The notes under the pieces: generated by a model | What the model was told of the DNA's origin: nothing | Seen by the model: only the letters and a program-made list of their open reading frames with translations | The model's database searches: none | In this document: positions 21,868-31,324 of the stretch, one piece after another | How positions within the stretch are numbered: position 1 is the stretch's first letter | How the letters are laid out: every line of letters starts with the position of its first letter | Made by a program: the position numbers and the translations under genes | NCBI GenBank assembly: GCA_947174505.1 | Contig: CAMWJF010000030.1 | Location: 1-50,269 of the forward strand | Source of the DNA: an uncultured Lachnospiraceae bacterium | GTDB lineage: Bacteria; Bacillota; Clostridia; Lachnospirales; Lachnospiraceae | Direction: 5' to 3' | DNA: 50,269 bases

Positions 21868-24282
21868 ATGAAATACGGATATTTTGACAATGAAAACAGG
21901 GAGTATGTCATCGACAGGGTGGATCTGCCATGCTCTTGGACAAACTATCTCGGCGTGGAGGATATGGCGGCTGTGGTGAACCACACGGCGGGCGGCTATC
22001 TTTTCTATAAGACGCCGGAGTACCACAGGATCAGCCGCTTCCGGGGCAATGCGGTGCCCATGGACAGGCCGGGCTTTTATGTGTATCTGCGGGACAATGA
22101 CAGCGCGGACTACTGGTCCATATCCTGGCAGCCGGTGGGCAAGCCTTTGGATCAGGCGAAGTACGTCTGCCGTCACGGCATGTCCTACACGGTTTACGAG
22201 TGCGAGTATGAAGGGATTAAAGCATCCCAGACAATGATGATTCCCAGAGGCGAGGCGGTACAGCTCTGGGATGTGAAAGTAAAGAATACGGGGGACCGGG
22301 CGCGGAACTTAAGTCTGTTCTCCTATCTGGAATTTTCTTTCCACCATATTATGATCGACAACCAGAACTATCAGATGAGTCTCTACTGTGCGGGCGCGTC
22401 TTACGAGGACGGAATCATTGAGGAAGATCTATTTTATGAGGAAGAAGGGTATCAGTACTTTACGGCGGACTTTACGCCGGACGGATTCGACTGTATGCGG
22501 GACAAATTCCTCGGCACCTACAATACGGAGACGAACCCGGCGGCAGTGATGGCGGGACAGTGCTTTTCTTCTTATGAAAAAGGCGGAAACCACTGCGGCA
22601 GCCTGCAGAAGAACCTGACCCTGCAGCCGGGGGAGGAGGCGCGTTTCGTCTTCATGCTCGGGGAGGGCAGAAGGGACGAAGGCAGGCGCGTCCGCGCAAA
22701 GTATGCGGATCACGGCGCGGTGGATGCGGCCCGCGAGGATCTGAGAAACTATTGGGAGGAGAAGTGCTCCAAATTACAGATACAGACGCCCAACGAGGGG
22801 ATGAACACACTGATCAATACGTGGACGCTGTACCAGTCGGAGATCAATGTGATGTTCTCGCGGTTTGCCTCCTTTATCGAGGTGGGTGGCAGAGTGGGGC
22901 TGGGATACCGGGATACGGCGCAGGATGCCATGACGATTCCCCACTCGAATCCCGGCAAGTGCAGGGAGCGGATCGAACAGCTTCTCCGCGGCCTGACGAG
23001 CGCGGGTTACGGCCTGCATCTGTTCCAGCCGGAATGGTTTATGGAGGACACGGGCGCCAAGCCTTTCAAGTCTCCCACGGTGATTCCGGAGCCGGACAAG
23101 AACAGCATTATCCACGGGTTAAAGGATGCCTGCTCGGACGATGCGCTCTGGCTTGTGGCGGCGGTGACGGAATACATCAAGGAGACGGGAGATCAGACAT
23201 TTGCCTCTTTGCAGCTTCCTTATGCCGATACATTTCTGGAAGGGAAAAAGGAGACGGAGTCGGTTTACGAACACCTGAAACGGATTCTGGATTTCTCCAC
23301 GGAGCAGGTGGGACAGACAGGGATCTGCAAGGGACTTCGCGCCGACTGGAACGACTGTCTGAATCTGGGCGGCGGCGAGAGCGCCATGGTCAGCTTCCTG
23401 CATTACTGGGCGCTGACACAGTTTATCGGTCTGGCGGAGCGTCTGGGAAAGACTGAGGATGTGGAAAAATACACGCAGACCGCGGCGCGGGTCAAGGAGG
23501 TGTGTAACACACAGCTCTGGGACGGCGAGTGGTTTATCAGGGGCATCACGGCGAACGGGAAAAAGATCGGCACGCAGGCGGACGCGGAGGGGAAAGTGCA
23601 TCTGGAATCCAACGCCTGGGCGGTTCTTTCCGGGGCAGCGGACGAAGAGAAGGCGGATGCGGCGCTTGATGCGGTCGACAAGTATCTCTACACGCCTTAT
23701 GGGCTTTTGCTGAACACGCCCTCTTATACGGTGCCGGATGACGATATCGGCTTTGTCACCAGAGTGTATCCGGGGGTGAAGGAAAACGGGGCAATCTTTT
23801 CCCATCCGAATCCCTGGGCATGGGCGGCGGCCTGCATGAGAGGCCGGGGCGATTTGGCCATGAAGTTTTATGACGCGCTCTGTCCTTATCACCAGAATGA
23901 CCGGATTGAAATGAGAGAGTCAGAGCCGTATTCCTACTGCCAGTTTATCATGGGCAGGGATCACAGCGCCTACGGCAGGGCGAGACATCCCTTTATGACA
24001 GGCTCCGGCGGCTGGTCTTACTTCTCGGCTACCCGGTACATGCTGGGCATCCGGCCGGATTATGACAGTCTGACCGTTGACCCCTGTATTCCGGCGGACT
24101 GGAAAGAATTTGGCGCGGTCCGTGTATGGAGGGGCGCGGTGTACGAGATCCGGGTGAGCAATCCGGACGGTGTGATGAAAGGTGTAAAGGAAATCAAGGT
24201 GGACGGTGTGCCGGTGGAGAAAATCCTGCCCATGGAAACGGGCAGCAGACATACTGTGGAAATCACGATGGGGGCAAGGTAA
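21868..24282 (+). CDS. N,N'-diacetylchitobiose phosphorylase (GH94)
   Basis: An 804-residue cytoplasmic inverting phosphorylase that splits GlcNAc-beta-1,4-GlcNAc with phosphate into GlcNAc-1-phosphate and GlcNAc. From its start (MKYGYFDNENREYVI) through WTNYLG, SFIEVGGR.GLGYRDTAQD, GICKGLRADWNDCLNLGGGE, GVKENGAIFSHPNPWAW and SYCQFIMGRDH it follows closely what I recall of Vibrio chitobiose phosphorylase. The general acid Asp lies in the RADWNDC motif (Asp493/Asp496). GGGGAGG precedes ATG 21868. A phosphosugar mutase follows 15 bases later, and nagA/nagB lie further down, completing the pathway. Other GH94 specificities are possible but the match favours chitobiose. Confidence 0.88.
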   Translation: MKYGYFDNENREYVIDRVDLPCSWTNYLGVEDMAAVVNHTAGGYLFYKTPEYHRISRFRGNAVPMDRPGFYVYLRDNDSADYWSISWQPVGKPLDQAKYVCRHGMSYTVYECEYEGIKASQTMMIPRGEAVQLWDVKVKNTGDRARNLSLFSYLEFSFHHIMIDNQNYQMSLYCAGASYEDGIIEEDLFYEEEGYQYFTADFTPDGFDCMRDKFLGTYNTETNPAAVMAGQCFSSYEKGGNHCGSLQKNLTLQPGEEARFVFMLGEGRRDEGRRVRAKYADHGAVDAAREDLRNYWEEKCSKLQIQTPNEGMNTLINTWTLYQSEINVMFSRFASFIEVGGRVGLGYRDTAQDAMTIPHSNPGKCRERIEQLLRGLTSAGYGLHLFQPEWFMEDTGAKPFKSPTVIPEPDKNSIIHGLKDACSDDALWLVAAVTEYIKETGDQTFASLQLPYADTFLEGKKETESVYEHLKRILDFSTEQVGQTGICKGLRADWNDCLNLGGGESAMVSFLHYWALTQFIGLAERLGKTEDVEKYTQTAARVKEVCNTQLWDGEWFIRGITANGKKIGTQADAEGKVHLESNAWAVLSGAADEEKADAALDAVDKYLYTPYGLLLNTPSYTVPDDDIGFVTRVYPGVKENGAIFSHPNPWAWAAACMRGRGDLAMKFYDALCPYHQNDRIEMRESEPYSYCQFIMGRDHSAYGRARHPFMTGSGGWSYFSATRYMLGIRPDYDSLTVDPCIPADWKEFGAVRVWRGAVYEIRVSNPDGVMKGVKEIKVDGVPVEKILPMETGSRHTVEITMGAR

Positions 24283-24297
24283 AAAGGAGGGTATACT

Positions 24298-25710
24298 ATG
24301 ATTCAGTTTGGCACAGGCGGCTGGAGAGCTGTGATCGGAGACGGGTTTACAAAAGAGAACATCCAGATTTTATCAAGGGCGATCTGCGATAAGATGCGGG
24401 AGGAGAAAGTGGAGAAGGAGGGGATCGTACTTGGCTATGACAGGCGCTTTTTGTCCAAGGAGGCGATGCAGTGGGCGGCGCAGGTATTTGCAGCGGAAGG
24501 GATCAAGGCCAGCCTCATCAATAAATCGGCCCCTACGCCTCTTGTCATGTTCTATGTCATGAAGCACGAATACCACTACGGCATGATGGTCACCGCGAGC
24601 CACAATCCGGCAATCTACAATGGCATCAAGGTATTTACCTTTGGCGGACGGGATGCAGACGAGGTACAGACGGCGGATATCGAGCGTTATATCAACGAGG
24701 TGACGGATATTCCCGTGGAAGAGATGAATTACGCGGAAGGGATCGAGAAGGGACTGATCGAGGAAATCTATCCCCTCAATGAATATCTGGACAGCATCAT
24801 CGACACGGTGGATATGGCTAAAATCAAGAAACGGGGGCTTCGTATCGCGCTTGACCCCATGTACGGGGTGAGTGAGACTTCCCTGAAGACGATTCTTATG
24901 ACGGCAAGATGCGAGGTGGAGACCATTCATGAGCGGCACGATACGCTGTTTGGCGGAAAGCTTCCGGCGCCCACGGCGGAGACACTGCGGGCCCTACAGA
25001 ATTATGTGATTGACAGACGCTGCGATCTGGGGATTGCCACCGACGGCGACGCGGACCGGATCGGTGTGATTGACGATCAGGGCAATTTCCTGCATCCCAA
25101 TGATATTCTGGTACTGCTGTACTACTATCTGGTGAAATATAAGGGGTGGCACGGTCCGGCGGTCAGAAATATCTGTACCACCCATCTGCTTGACCGGGTG
25201 GCGGAGAGCTTCGGGGAACAGTGTTATGAGGTGCCTGTGGGCTTCAAGCACATCTCGGCAAAGATGTTTGCCACGGACGCCATCATCGGCGGCGAGTCCT
25301 CCGGCGGTATGGCTGTGAGAGGACATATCAAGGGCAAGGACGGCATTTACGCCTCCGCGCTTCTTGTGGAGATGATCGCGGTAACGGGCATGAAGCTGTC
25401 CGAGATCATGGAGACGATCCGCAAAGAGTTTGGCGGCATGGCCCTGGAGGAGCGGGATTACCGTTTCAGCCCCCAGAAGAAGGAGGCCATCCAGAAGCAG
25501 CTGCTGGTGGATAAGGAACTGCCTCAGATTCCCTATGAGGTGGATCAGGTTTCTTATCTGGACGGCTTAAAGATTTACTTAAAGGACGGCGGCTGGATTT
25601 CCGTCAGGTTCTCCGGCACGGAACCGCTTCTGCGTATCTTCTGCGAGATGAAGGAAAAGCAGGATGCGGCGGCGTTCTGTAAGGTGTTCGAGGCATATCT
25701 GGAACTGTAA
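24298..25710 (+). CDS. Phosphohexomutase, probably GlcNAc-1-P to GlcNAc-6-P
   Basis: A 470-residue alpha-D-phosphohexomutase. The active serine lies in VTASHNPAIYNG, the Mg site is DGDADRIG, the sugar loop is GGESSGG and the phosphate loop is RFSGTEPLLRI. The four domains are present in order. The family includes phosphoglucomutase, phosphomannomutase and phosphoacetylglucosamine mutases, and sequence does not decide which. Its position 15 bases after the chitobiose phosphorylase points to conversion of GlcNAc-1-P into GlcNAc-6-P for NagA. AAAGGAGG lies before the ATG. Confidence 0.85.
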   Translation: MIQFGTGGWRAVIGDGFTKENIQILSRAICDKMREEKVEKEGIVLGYDRRFLSKEAMQWAAQVFAAEGIKASLINKSAPTPLVMFYVMKHEYHYGMMVTASHNPAIYNGIKVFTFGGRDADEVQTADIERYINEVTDIPVEEMNYAEGIEKGLIEEIYPLNEYLDSIIDTVDMAKIKKRGLRIALDPMYGVSETSLKTILMTARCEVETIHERHDTLFGGKLPAPTAETLRALQNYVIDRRCDLGIATDGDADRIGVIDDQGNFLHPNDILVLLYYYLVKYKGWHGPAVRNICTTHLLDRVAESFGEQCYEVPVGFKHISAKMFATDAIIGGESSGGMAVRGHIKGKDGIYASALLVEMIAVTGMKLSEIMETIRKEFGGMALEERDYRFSPQKKEAIQKQLLVDKELPQIPYEVDQVSYLDGLKIYLKDGGWISVRFSGTEPLLRIFCEMKEKQDAAAFCKVFEAYLEL

Positions 25711-25811
25711 GGAAAAGGACTTGTTCCGTTTCATCTGATATTGTATGGAAAAAGAAAGGAATGCAGGAAACAGGATTATCGGATATAATAGACCCATGTG
25801 CAGAGATTGGA

Positions 25812-25840
25812 GCGGGCAGGGAAGTCGTCTTCCCGCCCGC
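25812..25840 (+). promoter_or_regulatory. GC-rich leader hairpin before the sensor kinase gene
   Basis: In the 242-base gap between the mutase and the kinase, GCGGGC-GGGAAG (25812-25824, one bulged A) pairs with CTTCCCGCCCGC (25829-25840) around a TCGT loop. A TATAAT (25784-25789) lies just upstream but has no good -35. GGCGGC and GCCGCC near 25899 and 25927 could form a second stem before the ribosome site. No T-tract, so a leader or processing structure rather than a terminator. Confidence 0.5.
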
Positions 25841-25952
25841 GTGCGGTTCCTATACAGTGTCAGCGGAAAACTTCCATATGAGGGCCTGCACATAAAAAGG
25901 CGGCAGCTCAGACGGTTAAGGCAGACGGCCGCCGGAAAAGGATGGGACAGCT

Positions 25953-27749
25953 ATGGATATAGCGGCAGGAAAAGATAAGAAGGAATACAGACGGAGAAAA
26001 TCACTCAGATGGAGCATGGTAAGACGGCTCGTGTTTGGGTGGTTTTTGCCGTTGTTCGTAATGATCTGTGTGGTTATATTTTTAATGACGAAAAATGTGC
26101 TCAAGCAGGTGGAGCAGACGATCCAGTCATCCGTTGAGAAGACGGTTGAAATCATGCAGATCCAATTGAAGGATTGTGAGACGGCGTCCAAGAATGCCTC
26201 CTATATGGCGGTGATCGCGAAATACTACAGGCAGTACTGGGGTGTGGAGGACCGCACGGATTTTAAGAAAAGCGTGGAGGAATTTCTAAGGCAGCAGTAT
26301 GCCTATGACGATAACTGCAGGACTGCGGAGCTGGTGGTGCTGAATGAGCCGGGGAGCTGCTATTATGCCCTGAACGAGAGCAACGGCGGCACCTATCAGG
26401 ACATCCGCTTCTTTAATGCTAAGGCACGTGGAAAAATATTGGAGGTGGCGGAGACTCTGGACACAGGGACCACCCTTGTGGGCGTGGAAGGGAAAATCTA
26501 TATGGTCAGGAATCTGGTAACTTCTAAGTTTGTTCCCTATGCGGTACTGGCGCTGGAGCTGGATCAGGAATCGCTGATGAAAAGCTATGCAGGGATATGG
26601 GGATATGCGGACGCAGCCCTGTACTGGAACGGAGAGCTGCTTGTGCCCGGAAGCCGGGATAATGCGGAACACAGGGAGCACAGTTATGATTATATTGTCA
26701 GCGCGCTGGGAGAGAGGGATGCGCTGTATGAATATAAGGGCGGGGGCTATTCCCACGCGTACCGCAGGATCGAAACGTATGGCGGAACGATGGTGCTTCT
26801 GGTCAGTCTGGATAACAGTGTAACCTATGCGGAGATGGCTGTTATGCAGTATTTCTTCCTGATTCTGTTTCTTTTCATGATACCGCTTGTGGTGCAGATG
26901 ATGCGTTTCTTCCATAACAAGGTAACGGTGCCGCTGGGGGATTTGATGGTGGCGGCGGATATGGTCAGGGACGGGAAGCTCGGCATACAGATTGTGAACG
27001 AGGAAGACAACAGGGAATTTTATCATATGAAGGATTCCTTCAACCACATGTCCCAGCAGCTTAAGAATCAGTTTGATAAGATTTATCTGGAGGAGGTTGC
27101 GCTTAGGGATGCGAAGATTATGGCGCTGCAGTCCCAGATCAACCCACATTTCCTGAATAATACGCTGGAGACGATCAACTGGGAGGCGCGTCTGAACGGG
27201 AACTACAAGGTGAGCGGCATGATTGAGGCGCTTTCCACGATGCTGGGGGAAACCATGAACCGGAAGGAGGCGCAGTTTCATAGCGTGGAGGAGGAAATGG
27301 TATATGCGGACGCCTATTTATATATTACATCCCAGCGGTTTGGAGCGAAGTTCAAATGTACAAAGCAGATTGACGGGCGGCTGCTGACGGTACAGGTGCC
27401 CAGGCTGATTATTCAGCCCATTGTGGAGAATGCGGTGGAGCATGGCATGGACACCACCGAGCAGGGTACGCTTGAGGTCAGACTGTTTGAGCGCGAGGAC
27501 GGGTATCTGTGTATCGAGGTGGAGGATAACGGACATCTGACAAAGGAAGACAGGAAACGGATCGACAGGATTTTGTCACAGGACATTGAGCTGTCGAAGG
27601 AGAAGCGTGTCAGTCTGGGGATTCGTAATGTTGACCAGCGACTCAAGATGATATACGGACCGGATTGTGGACTATTTATAGATGGAAACGAAAACGAACA
27701 TACAGTCAGCACAATTTTGCTCAAAATGGATGTGCCAAGCGAACAATAA
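25953..27749 (+). CDS. YesM-type sensor histidine kinase
   Basis: A 598-residue membrane kinase. It has a first membrane helix (about 28-50), an extracellular sensing domain (about 55-290), a second helix (about 293-317), a HAMP linker, then the His_kinase domain with NPHFLNNTLETINWE (His399) and an HATPase domain (IIQPIVENAVEHGM...VEDNG...GLGI-like SLGIRNVDQRL). LytS/YesM kinases pair with AraC-type YesN regulators; that partner is encoded at 31325, after the importer genes. It probably senses the sugar or the loaded binding protein and controls this locus. Confidence 0.9.
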   Translation: MDIAAGKDKKEYRRRKSLRWSMVRRLVFGWFLPLFVMICVVIFLMTKNVLKQVEQTIQSSVEKTVEIMQIQLKDCETASKNASYMAVIAKYYRQYWGVEDRTDFKKSVEEFLRQQYAYDDNCRTAELVVLNEPGSCYYALNESNGGTYQDIRFFNAKARGKILEVAETLDTGTTLVGVEGKIYMVRNLVTSKFVPYAVLALELDQESLMKSYAGIWGYADAALYWNGELLVPGSRDNAEHREHSYDYIVSALGERDALYEYKGGGYSHAYRRIETYGGTMVLLVSLDNSVTYAEMAVMQYFFLILFLFMIPLVVQMMRFFHNKVTVPLGDLMVAADMVRDGKLGIQIVNEEDNREFYHMKDSFNHMSQQLKNQFDKIYLEEVALRDAKIMALQSQINPHFLNNTLETINWEARLNGNYKVSGMIEALSTMLGETMNRKEAQFHSVEEEMVYADAYLYITSQRFGAKFKCTKQIDGRLLTVQVPRLIIQPIVENAVEHGMDTTEQGTLEVRLFEREDGYLCIEVEDNGHLTKEDRKRIDRILSQDIELSKEKRVSLGIRNVDQRLKMIYGPDCGLFIDGNENEHTVSTILLKMDVPSEQ

Positions 27750-27775
27750 AAGGCAAAAAAGAACAATCCCAACAA

Positions 27776-27804
27776 TTTTCCGATTCCTCCTGGCGGAGTA
27801 TGAT
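27776..27804 (+). promoter_or_regulatory. Possible promoter of the second ABC importer operon
   Basis: TTTTCC (27776-27781), 17 bases, TATGAT (27799-27804), in the gap between the kinase and the binding protein gene. The weak -35 suits an activator-dependent promoter. Supported only by spacing and the -10 match. Confidence 0.42.
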
Positions 27805-27864
27805 AAGTACATAAACAGAAAACAACAGACAAAGCGATCTGTAAAGGAAAGGGAGGAAAAGGGT

Positions 27865-29289
27865 ATGATGAAAAAAAGAATGATGGCGGCAATGCTGGCA
27901 GGCGCCATGGTATTATCCATGACAGCATGCGGAAACAGCGGTGATGCGGGAAGCGCGGCAGGCACAGGAGGGGATGCGGGAGCAGAGACTCCGGCAGCGG
28001 ATGCAGGCGCAGATGCAGGACAGGAAGCGGAAACACCCGTGGCAGAACCGACTGGCCCAGTAGAGCTGGTAGTGACCACCACCTTCGCCGGTGAGGATTC
28101 CAACGCGCAGAACTACAAGGATGCAGTGAAGGCTTGGGAGGCGGAGACAGGCAATGCAGTAGTTGACACTTCCGCAACCTCGGATGAGACCTTTAAGACA
28201 AGGGTGGCGACAGACTTCGAGACAGGCTCTGAGCCGGATGTGCTGTTCTTCTTCAACGGGGCGGACTCCAACAGCTTTATCGAGGCGGGCAAGGTGGTTT
28301 CCATCGACGAGATTCGCGCGGAGTATCCGGATTACGCGTCCAATATGAACGATGACCTGATCGTTGCATCTCTGGTGGATAATAAGAAATACGCGGTACC
28401 GGCAAACGGTTACTGGGAGGCAATGTTTGTAAATACTGAGATTCTCGAGGCAGCAGGCGTGGCAATGCCCGGTGCAAACTACACCATGGACCAGTTCAAG
28501 GCGGACTGCGAGAAGATCAAGGCTGCGGGCTACGCGCCTATCGCAGCGGCTCTCGGCAATATCCCCCATTACTGGTGGGAGTTCGCAATCTTTAACAACC
28601 AGTCTCCCGCTACGCACCTGGAGATTCCGGAGAGCGCGGGCGACGAGAACGGCCAGGCCTGGGTAGCAGGCATGAACGACATCAAAGAGCTGTATGAGCT
28701 GGGTTACTTCCCGGATAATACACTCTCCGCAACGGACGATGAGACCTTCGCCATGTTCACGGAAGGCAAGGCGGCATTCCTGATCGACGGTTCCTGGAAA
28801 GTGGGTGGTATCGTGAGCGCATGCCAGTCTGACCCGAACGATCCGGCAACTCTGGATTCTGCCAAGTTAGATAAGTTTGACGTAACCTATGTACCCGGCA
28901 AGGGTGACAGAAAGGCAACCGATCTGGTGGGCGGTCTTTCCTCCGGTTACTTTATCACAAGAAAAGCATGGGACGATCCTGCGAAGAGAGCGGCAGCAGT
29001 CAGCTTTGTAGAGTATCTGACTTCCGACGAGATGGTTCCCAAGTTTGCACAGCACGGCGCATCCGCACTTAAGAATGCACCTGAAGTTGATTCTTCACAG
29101 TTCAATGTTCTGCAGATCAAGGCAATGAACATGATGGCGGGCACCACATCCCTGACGGGTGCGGTACAGGATCTGTTCGCAGGCGACTGTCGCGTATCTA
29201 CCTTCGACGGTATGCCTGAGATCGTGACAGGCAGAGTGGCAGCCGAGGATGCAGTAGCGGAAGGCCTTGAGGCTTATCACAATCAGTAA
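27865..29289 (+). CDS. ABC sugar importer, solute-binding lipoprotein
   Basis: A 474-residue family 1 solute-binding lipoprotein. Signal peptide ends in LSMTAC (Cys22), followed by an Ala/Gly/Asp/Glu-rich linker to about residue 65. Mature domain features include GSEPDVLFFFNGAD, ANGYWEAMFVNTEIL, GKAAFLIDGSWKVGG and VGGLSSGYFITRKAWDDPAKR. The frame is open from 27682 inside the kinase gene, but ATG 27865 has GGGAGG 8 bases before it. Context with chitobiose phosphorylase and nagAB makes N,N'-diacetylchitobiose or a longer GlcNAc oligosaccharide the likely ligand. Confidence 0.9.
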   Translation: MMKKRMMAAMLAGAMVLSMTACGNSGDAGSAAGTGGDAGAETPAADAGADAGQEAETPVAEPTGPVELVVTTTFAGEDSNAQNYKDAVKAWEAETGNAVVDTSATSDETFKTRVATDFETGSEPDVLFFFNGADSNSFIEAGKVVSIDEIRAEYPDYASNMNDDLIVASLVDNKKYAVPANGYWEAMFVNTEILEAAGVAMPGANYTMDQFKADCEKIKAAGYAPIAAALGNIPHYWWEFAIFNNQSPATHLEIPESAGDENGQAWVAGMNDIKELYELGYFPDNTLSATDDETFAMFTEGKAAFLIDGSWKVGGIVSACQSDPNDPATLDSAKLDKFDVTYVPGKGDRKATDLVGGLSSGYFITRKAWDDPAKRAAAVSFVEYLTSDEMVPKFAQHGASALKNAPEVDSSQFNVLQIKAMNMMAGTTSLTGAVQDLFAGDCRVSTFDGMPEIVTGRVAAEDAVAEGLEAYHNQ

Positions 29290-29309
29290 ATCACATGAGG
29301 GAGTCTTTG

Positions 29310-29338
29310 GAGGGGCAGGGGATTACCCTGCCTCTTTT
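29310..29338 (+). terminator. Hairpin between binding-protein and permease genes (second importer)
   Basis: GGCAGGG (29314-29320) and CCCTGCC (29326-29332) form a GC-rich stem, extended by weaker pairs, followed by CTCTTTTG. It likely ends part of the transcripts, so that binding protein outnumbers permeases, as in the first importer operon. Confidence 0.65.
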
Positions 29339-29373
29339 GAAAAAAAGATTTGGGGAAAGTGTGGAGGTGGCTT

Positions 29374-30261
29374 ATGGGAGCTAATATATATCGCAATAAA
29401 AAGCCGGCGTTCGTGTTTCTGCTTCCGGCGTTTCTGTTCATGGTAGTGTTGCTTTATTATCCGTTTTTCAAGACGATTCTCAACAGCTTTATGCACCTGA
29501 AGCAGCTCGGTGCGACGGCAACGGCATTTAACTCGCCGTGGTACGCCAACTACGAGGAGATGCTGCATGATCCGAACGTGTGGACTTCCGTGAAGAATAC
29601 GATCATTATGATGCTCGTCACGCTGGTAGGGCAGGTGGGAATCGCCATCGTGCTGGCGCTGATGGTGGACAATATCGGCAGGGGAAAGCAGTTTTTCCGG
29701 ACTGTGTTTTTCTTCCCCATCGTGATTTCCGCGACAGCCTTAGGTCTGATGTTTAATCTGATCTTTCTCTATGACAAGGGCATGGTCAACCAGCTGCTGG
29801 AGCTTCTTGGCAAACAGAACCTGACTGACTGGAAGGCGGAGGGAATCGCGCTCTTTACGATGATGGCGCCGGTTATGTGGCAGTATGTTGGTTTCTACTT
29901 TGTAATCCTTGTCACAGGACTTAACAATATTTCAGATGAGCTGTATGAGGCGGCAAGAATCGACGGCGCCACAGCCCTACAGCGGGTGCGATACATATCG
30001 GTTCCGCTGCTCCACAATGTGATCTGTACCTGTAGTATTCTGGCGGTCACCGGCGCGCTCAAGGTATTCGATCTGCCCTGGGTGATGTTCCCCAAGGGGA
30101 TGCCGCTTAAAAGTACTTTCCTGACCGGCACATACATGTACTACCATACGATGGAGACAAAGAACGTGGATTACGGCGCGGCGCTGGCGGTTCTGATCGT
30201 GGTGCTGGGCGTGGTGCTCGCCAAGGTTGTCAATGCGATTTTCCGAGAGAAAGATTATTAG
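29374..30261 (+). CDS. ABC sugar importer permease (MalF/UgpA type)
   Basis: A 295-residue permease with six hydrophobic segments and the EAA loop YEAARIDGATALQRVRYIS. The frame is open from a TTG at 29350, but ATG 29374 has GGAGG 6 bases upstream (29363-29367) and begins with the normal short basic N-terminus (GANIYRNKKPAF). Its partner permease begins 15 bases after its stop. Confidence 0.9.
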   Translation: MGANIYRNKKPAFVFLLPAFLFMVVLLYYPFFKTILNSFMHLKQLGATATAFNSPWYANYEEMLHDPNVWTSVKNTIIMMLVTLVGQVGIAIVLALMVDNIGRGKQFFRTVFFFPIVISATALGLMFNLIFLYDKGMVNQLLELLGKQNLTDWKAEGIALFTMMAPVMWQYVGFYFVILVTGLNNISDELYEAARIDGATALQRVRYISVPLLHNVICTCSILAVTGALKVFDLPWVMFPKGMPLKSTFLTGTYMYYHTMETKNVDYGAALAVLIVVLGVVLAKVVNAIFREKDY

Positions 30262-30276
30262 GAGGAGGAATGGGCT

Positions 30277-31137
30277 ATGACTAAGAAAAAGAAATTTTCA
30301 CCCGGACTGATTGTGGTGTATGTGGTTTTGGTTATTTGGGCGCTGACTACCATTTATCCCATTCTTTGGGTAATACAGAACTCCTTCAAGGCCAAGGACA
30401 AGATTTTGGCGAATTCCTTTGCGCTTCCTCTGGGAGATCTGTTCACGACGGCGAATTTCAGAAAGGCTTTTGAGACGACGGATATCTTCGGGGCATACAA
30501 GAGCAGCCTGTTTATTTCCACCATGGTGGCGCTGATGGTAGTGCTGCTGGCGGGGATGGGGGCCTACGCCCTTGCCAGATATAAGTTTCCCGGCTCGAAC
30601 CTGGTTAATTCCCTTATCATTGGCGCCATGATGTTCCCGGCTTTTGCAACTGTTATTTCCGTATATCAGATGGAGTTCAAATGGGGCATCGCCAGCACGG
30701 GAAGCTGGTTTCTCAACATGTTGTCGGTAATTTTGCCGCAGATAGCCGGAAATATGGCCTTTGCGATGGTGGTTCTGACAGGCTATATCAAGGGACTGCC
30801 CATCGAGCTGGAGGAGGCGGCTTATATGGAGGGCTGCAATGCGTTCCAGATTTACTTTAAGGTGATTATGCCCCTGACAAAGCCTTCCTTTGCGACAGTA
30901 GCGATCTTCTCCTTCCTGTGGAGCTACAACGACCTGTTCACCCAGTCCTTTTTCCTGAGAAGGCCGGATATGTACAGTATCACCCAGATGCTAAACAATA
31001 TCAGCGCCAAGGAGGGAACGGATTACGGTATGATGGCGGCTGTGGTAGCGCTGATTATCGTTCCTGTCATTATCGTATACTGCTGTCTGCAAAAACAGAT
31101 CATTAAGGGCATGATCGCGGGAGCAGTCAAAGGCTAG
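30277..31137 (+). CDS. ABC sugar importer permease (MalG/UgpE type)
   Basis: A 286-residue permease with six hydrophobic segments and the EAA motif ELEEAAYMEGCNAFQIYFK. AGGAGGAGG precedes the ATG. No ATP-binding subunit is encoded in the locus. The stop codon is followed at once by a 94-base structured repeat (31138-31231). Confidence 0.9.
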   Translation: MTKKKKFSPGLIVVYVVLVIWALTTIYPILWVIQNSFKAKDKILANSFALPLGDLFTTANFRKAFETTDIFGAYKSSLFISTMVALMVVLLAGMGAYALARYKFPGSNLVNSLIIGAMMFPAFATVISVYQMEFKWGIASTGSWFLNMLSVILPQIAGNMAFAMVVLTGYIKGLPIELEEAAYMEGCNAFQIYFKVIMPLTKPSFATVAIFSFLWSYNDLFTQSFFLRRPDMYSITQMLNNISAKEGTDYGMMAAVVALIIVPVIIVYCCLQKQIIKGMIAGAVKG

Positions 31138-31231
31138 GGTGAAAAGAACTTCTAAAACTCAGCAGCAGAGGCTGCTTCGTTAAGAAGTTCTATGTTTCAC
31201 CCGGGAGAATGCCCAAAATAAGGCATTCTCC
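31138..31231 (+). repeat. 94-base structured repeat, copy A
   Basis: Two hairpins in a row. The first has nested stems GGTGAAA/TTTCACC (31138-31144, 31195-31201), GAACTTCT/AGAAGTTC (31146-31153, 31183-31190) and AGCAGC/GCTGCT around an AGAG loop (31161-31176). The second is GGAGAATGCC/GGCATTCTCC (31204-31213, 31222-31231). It begins right after the permease stop codon. Copies with compensating stem changes occur at 39858 and 46052. Confidence 0.8.
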
Positions 31232-31324
31232 GCATGAATTTGGGAAATAGGATAAAAGAACGAATAGACATTTGCAGGGGATTTCGGTATCATGGAAGTA
31301 GCGGAATCTTATGAGGAGAGCAGA

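Noticed and set aside
23119..23892. Minus-strand frame of 257 codons opposite the GH94 gene
   Set aside because: Arg/His-rich shadow of a conserved enzyme gene, without start signals.
26286..27281. Long minus-strand frame of 331 codons inside the kinase gene
   Set aside because: Antisense shadow of a clear sensor kinase; composition His/Arg/Leu-rich with no family motifs.
29350..29373. TTG start for the second importer's first permease
   Set aside because: ATG 29374 has a well-spaced GGAGG and gives the usual N-terminus.
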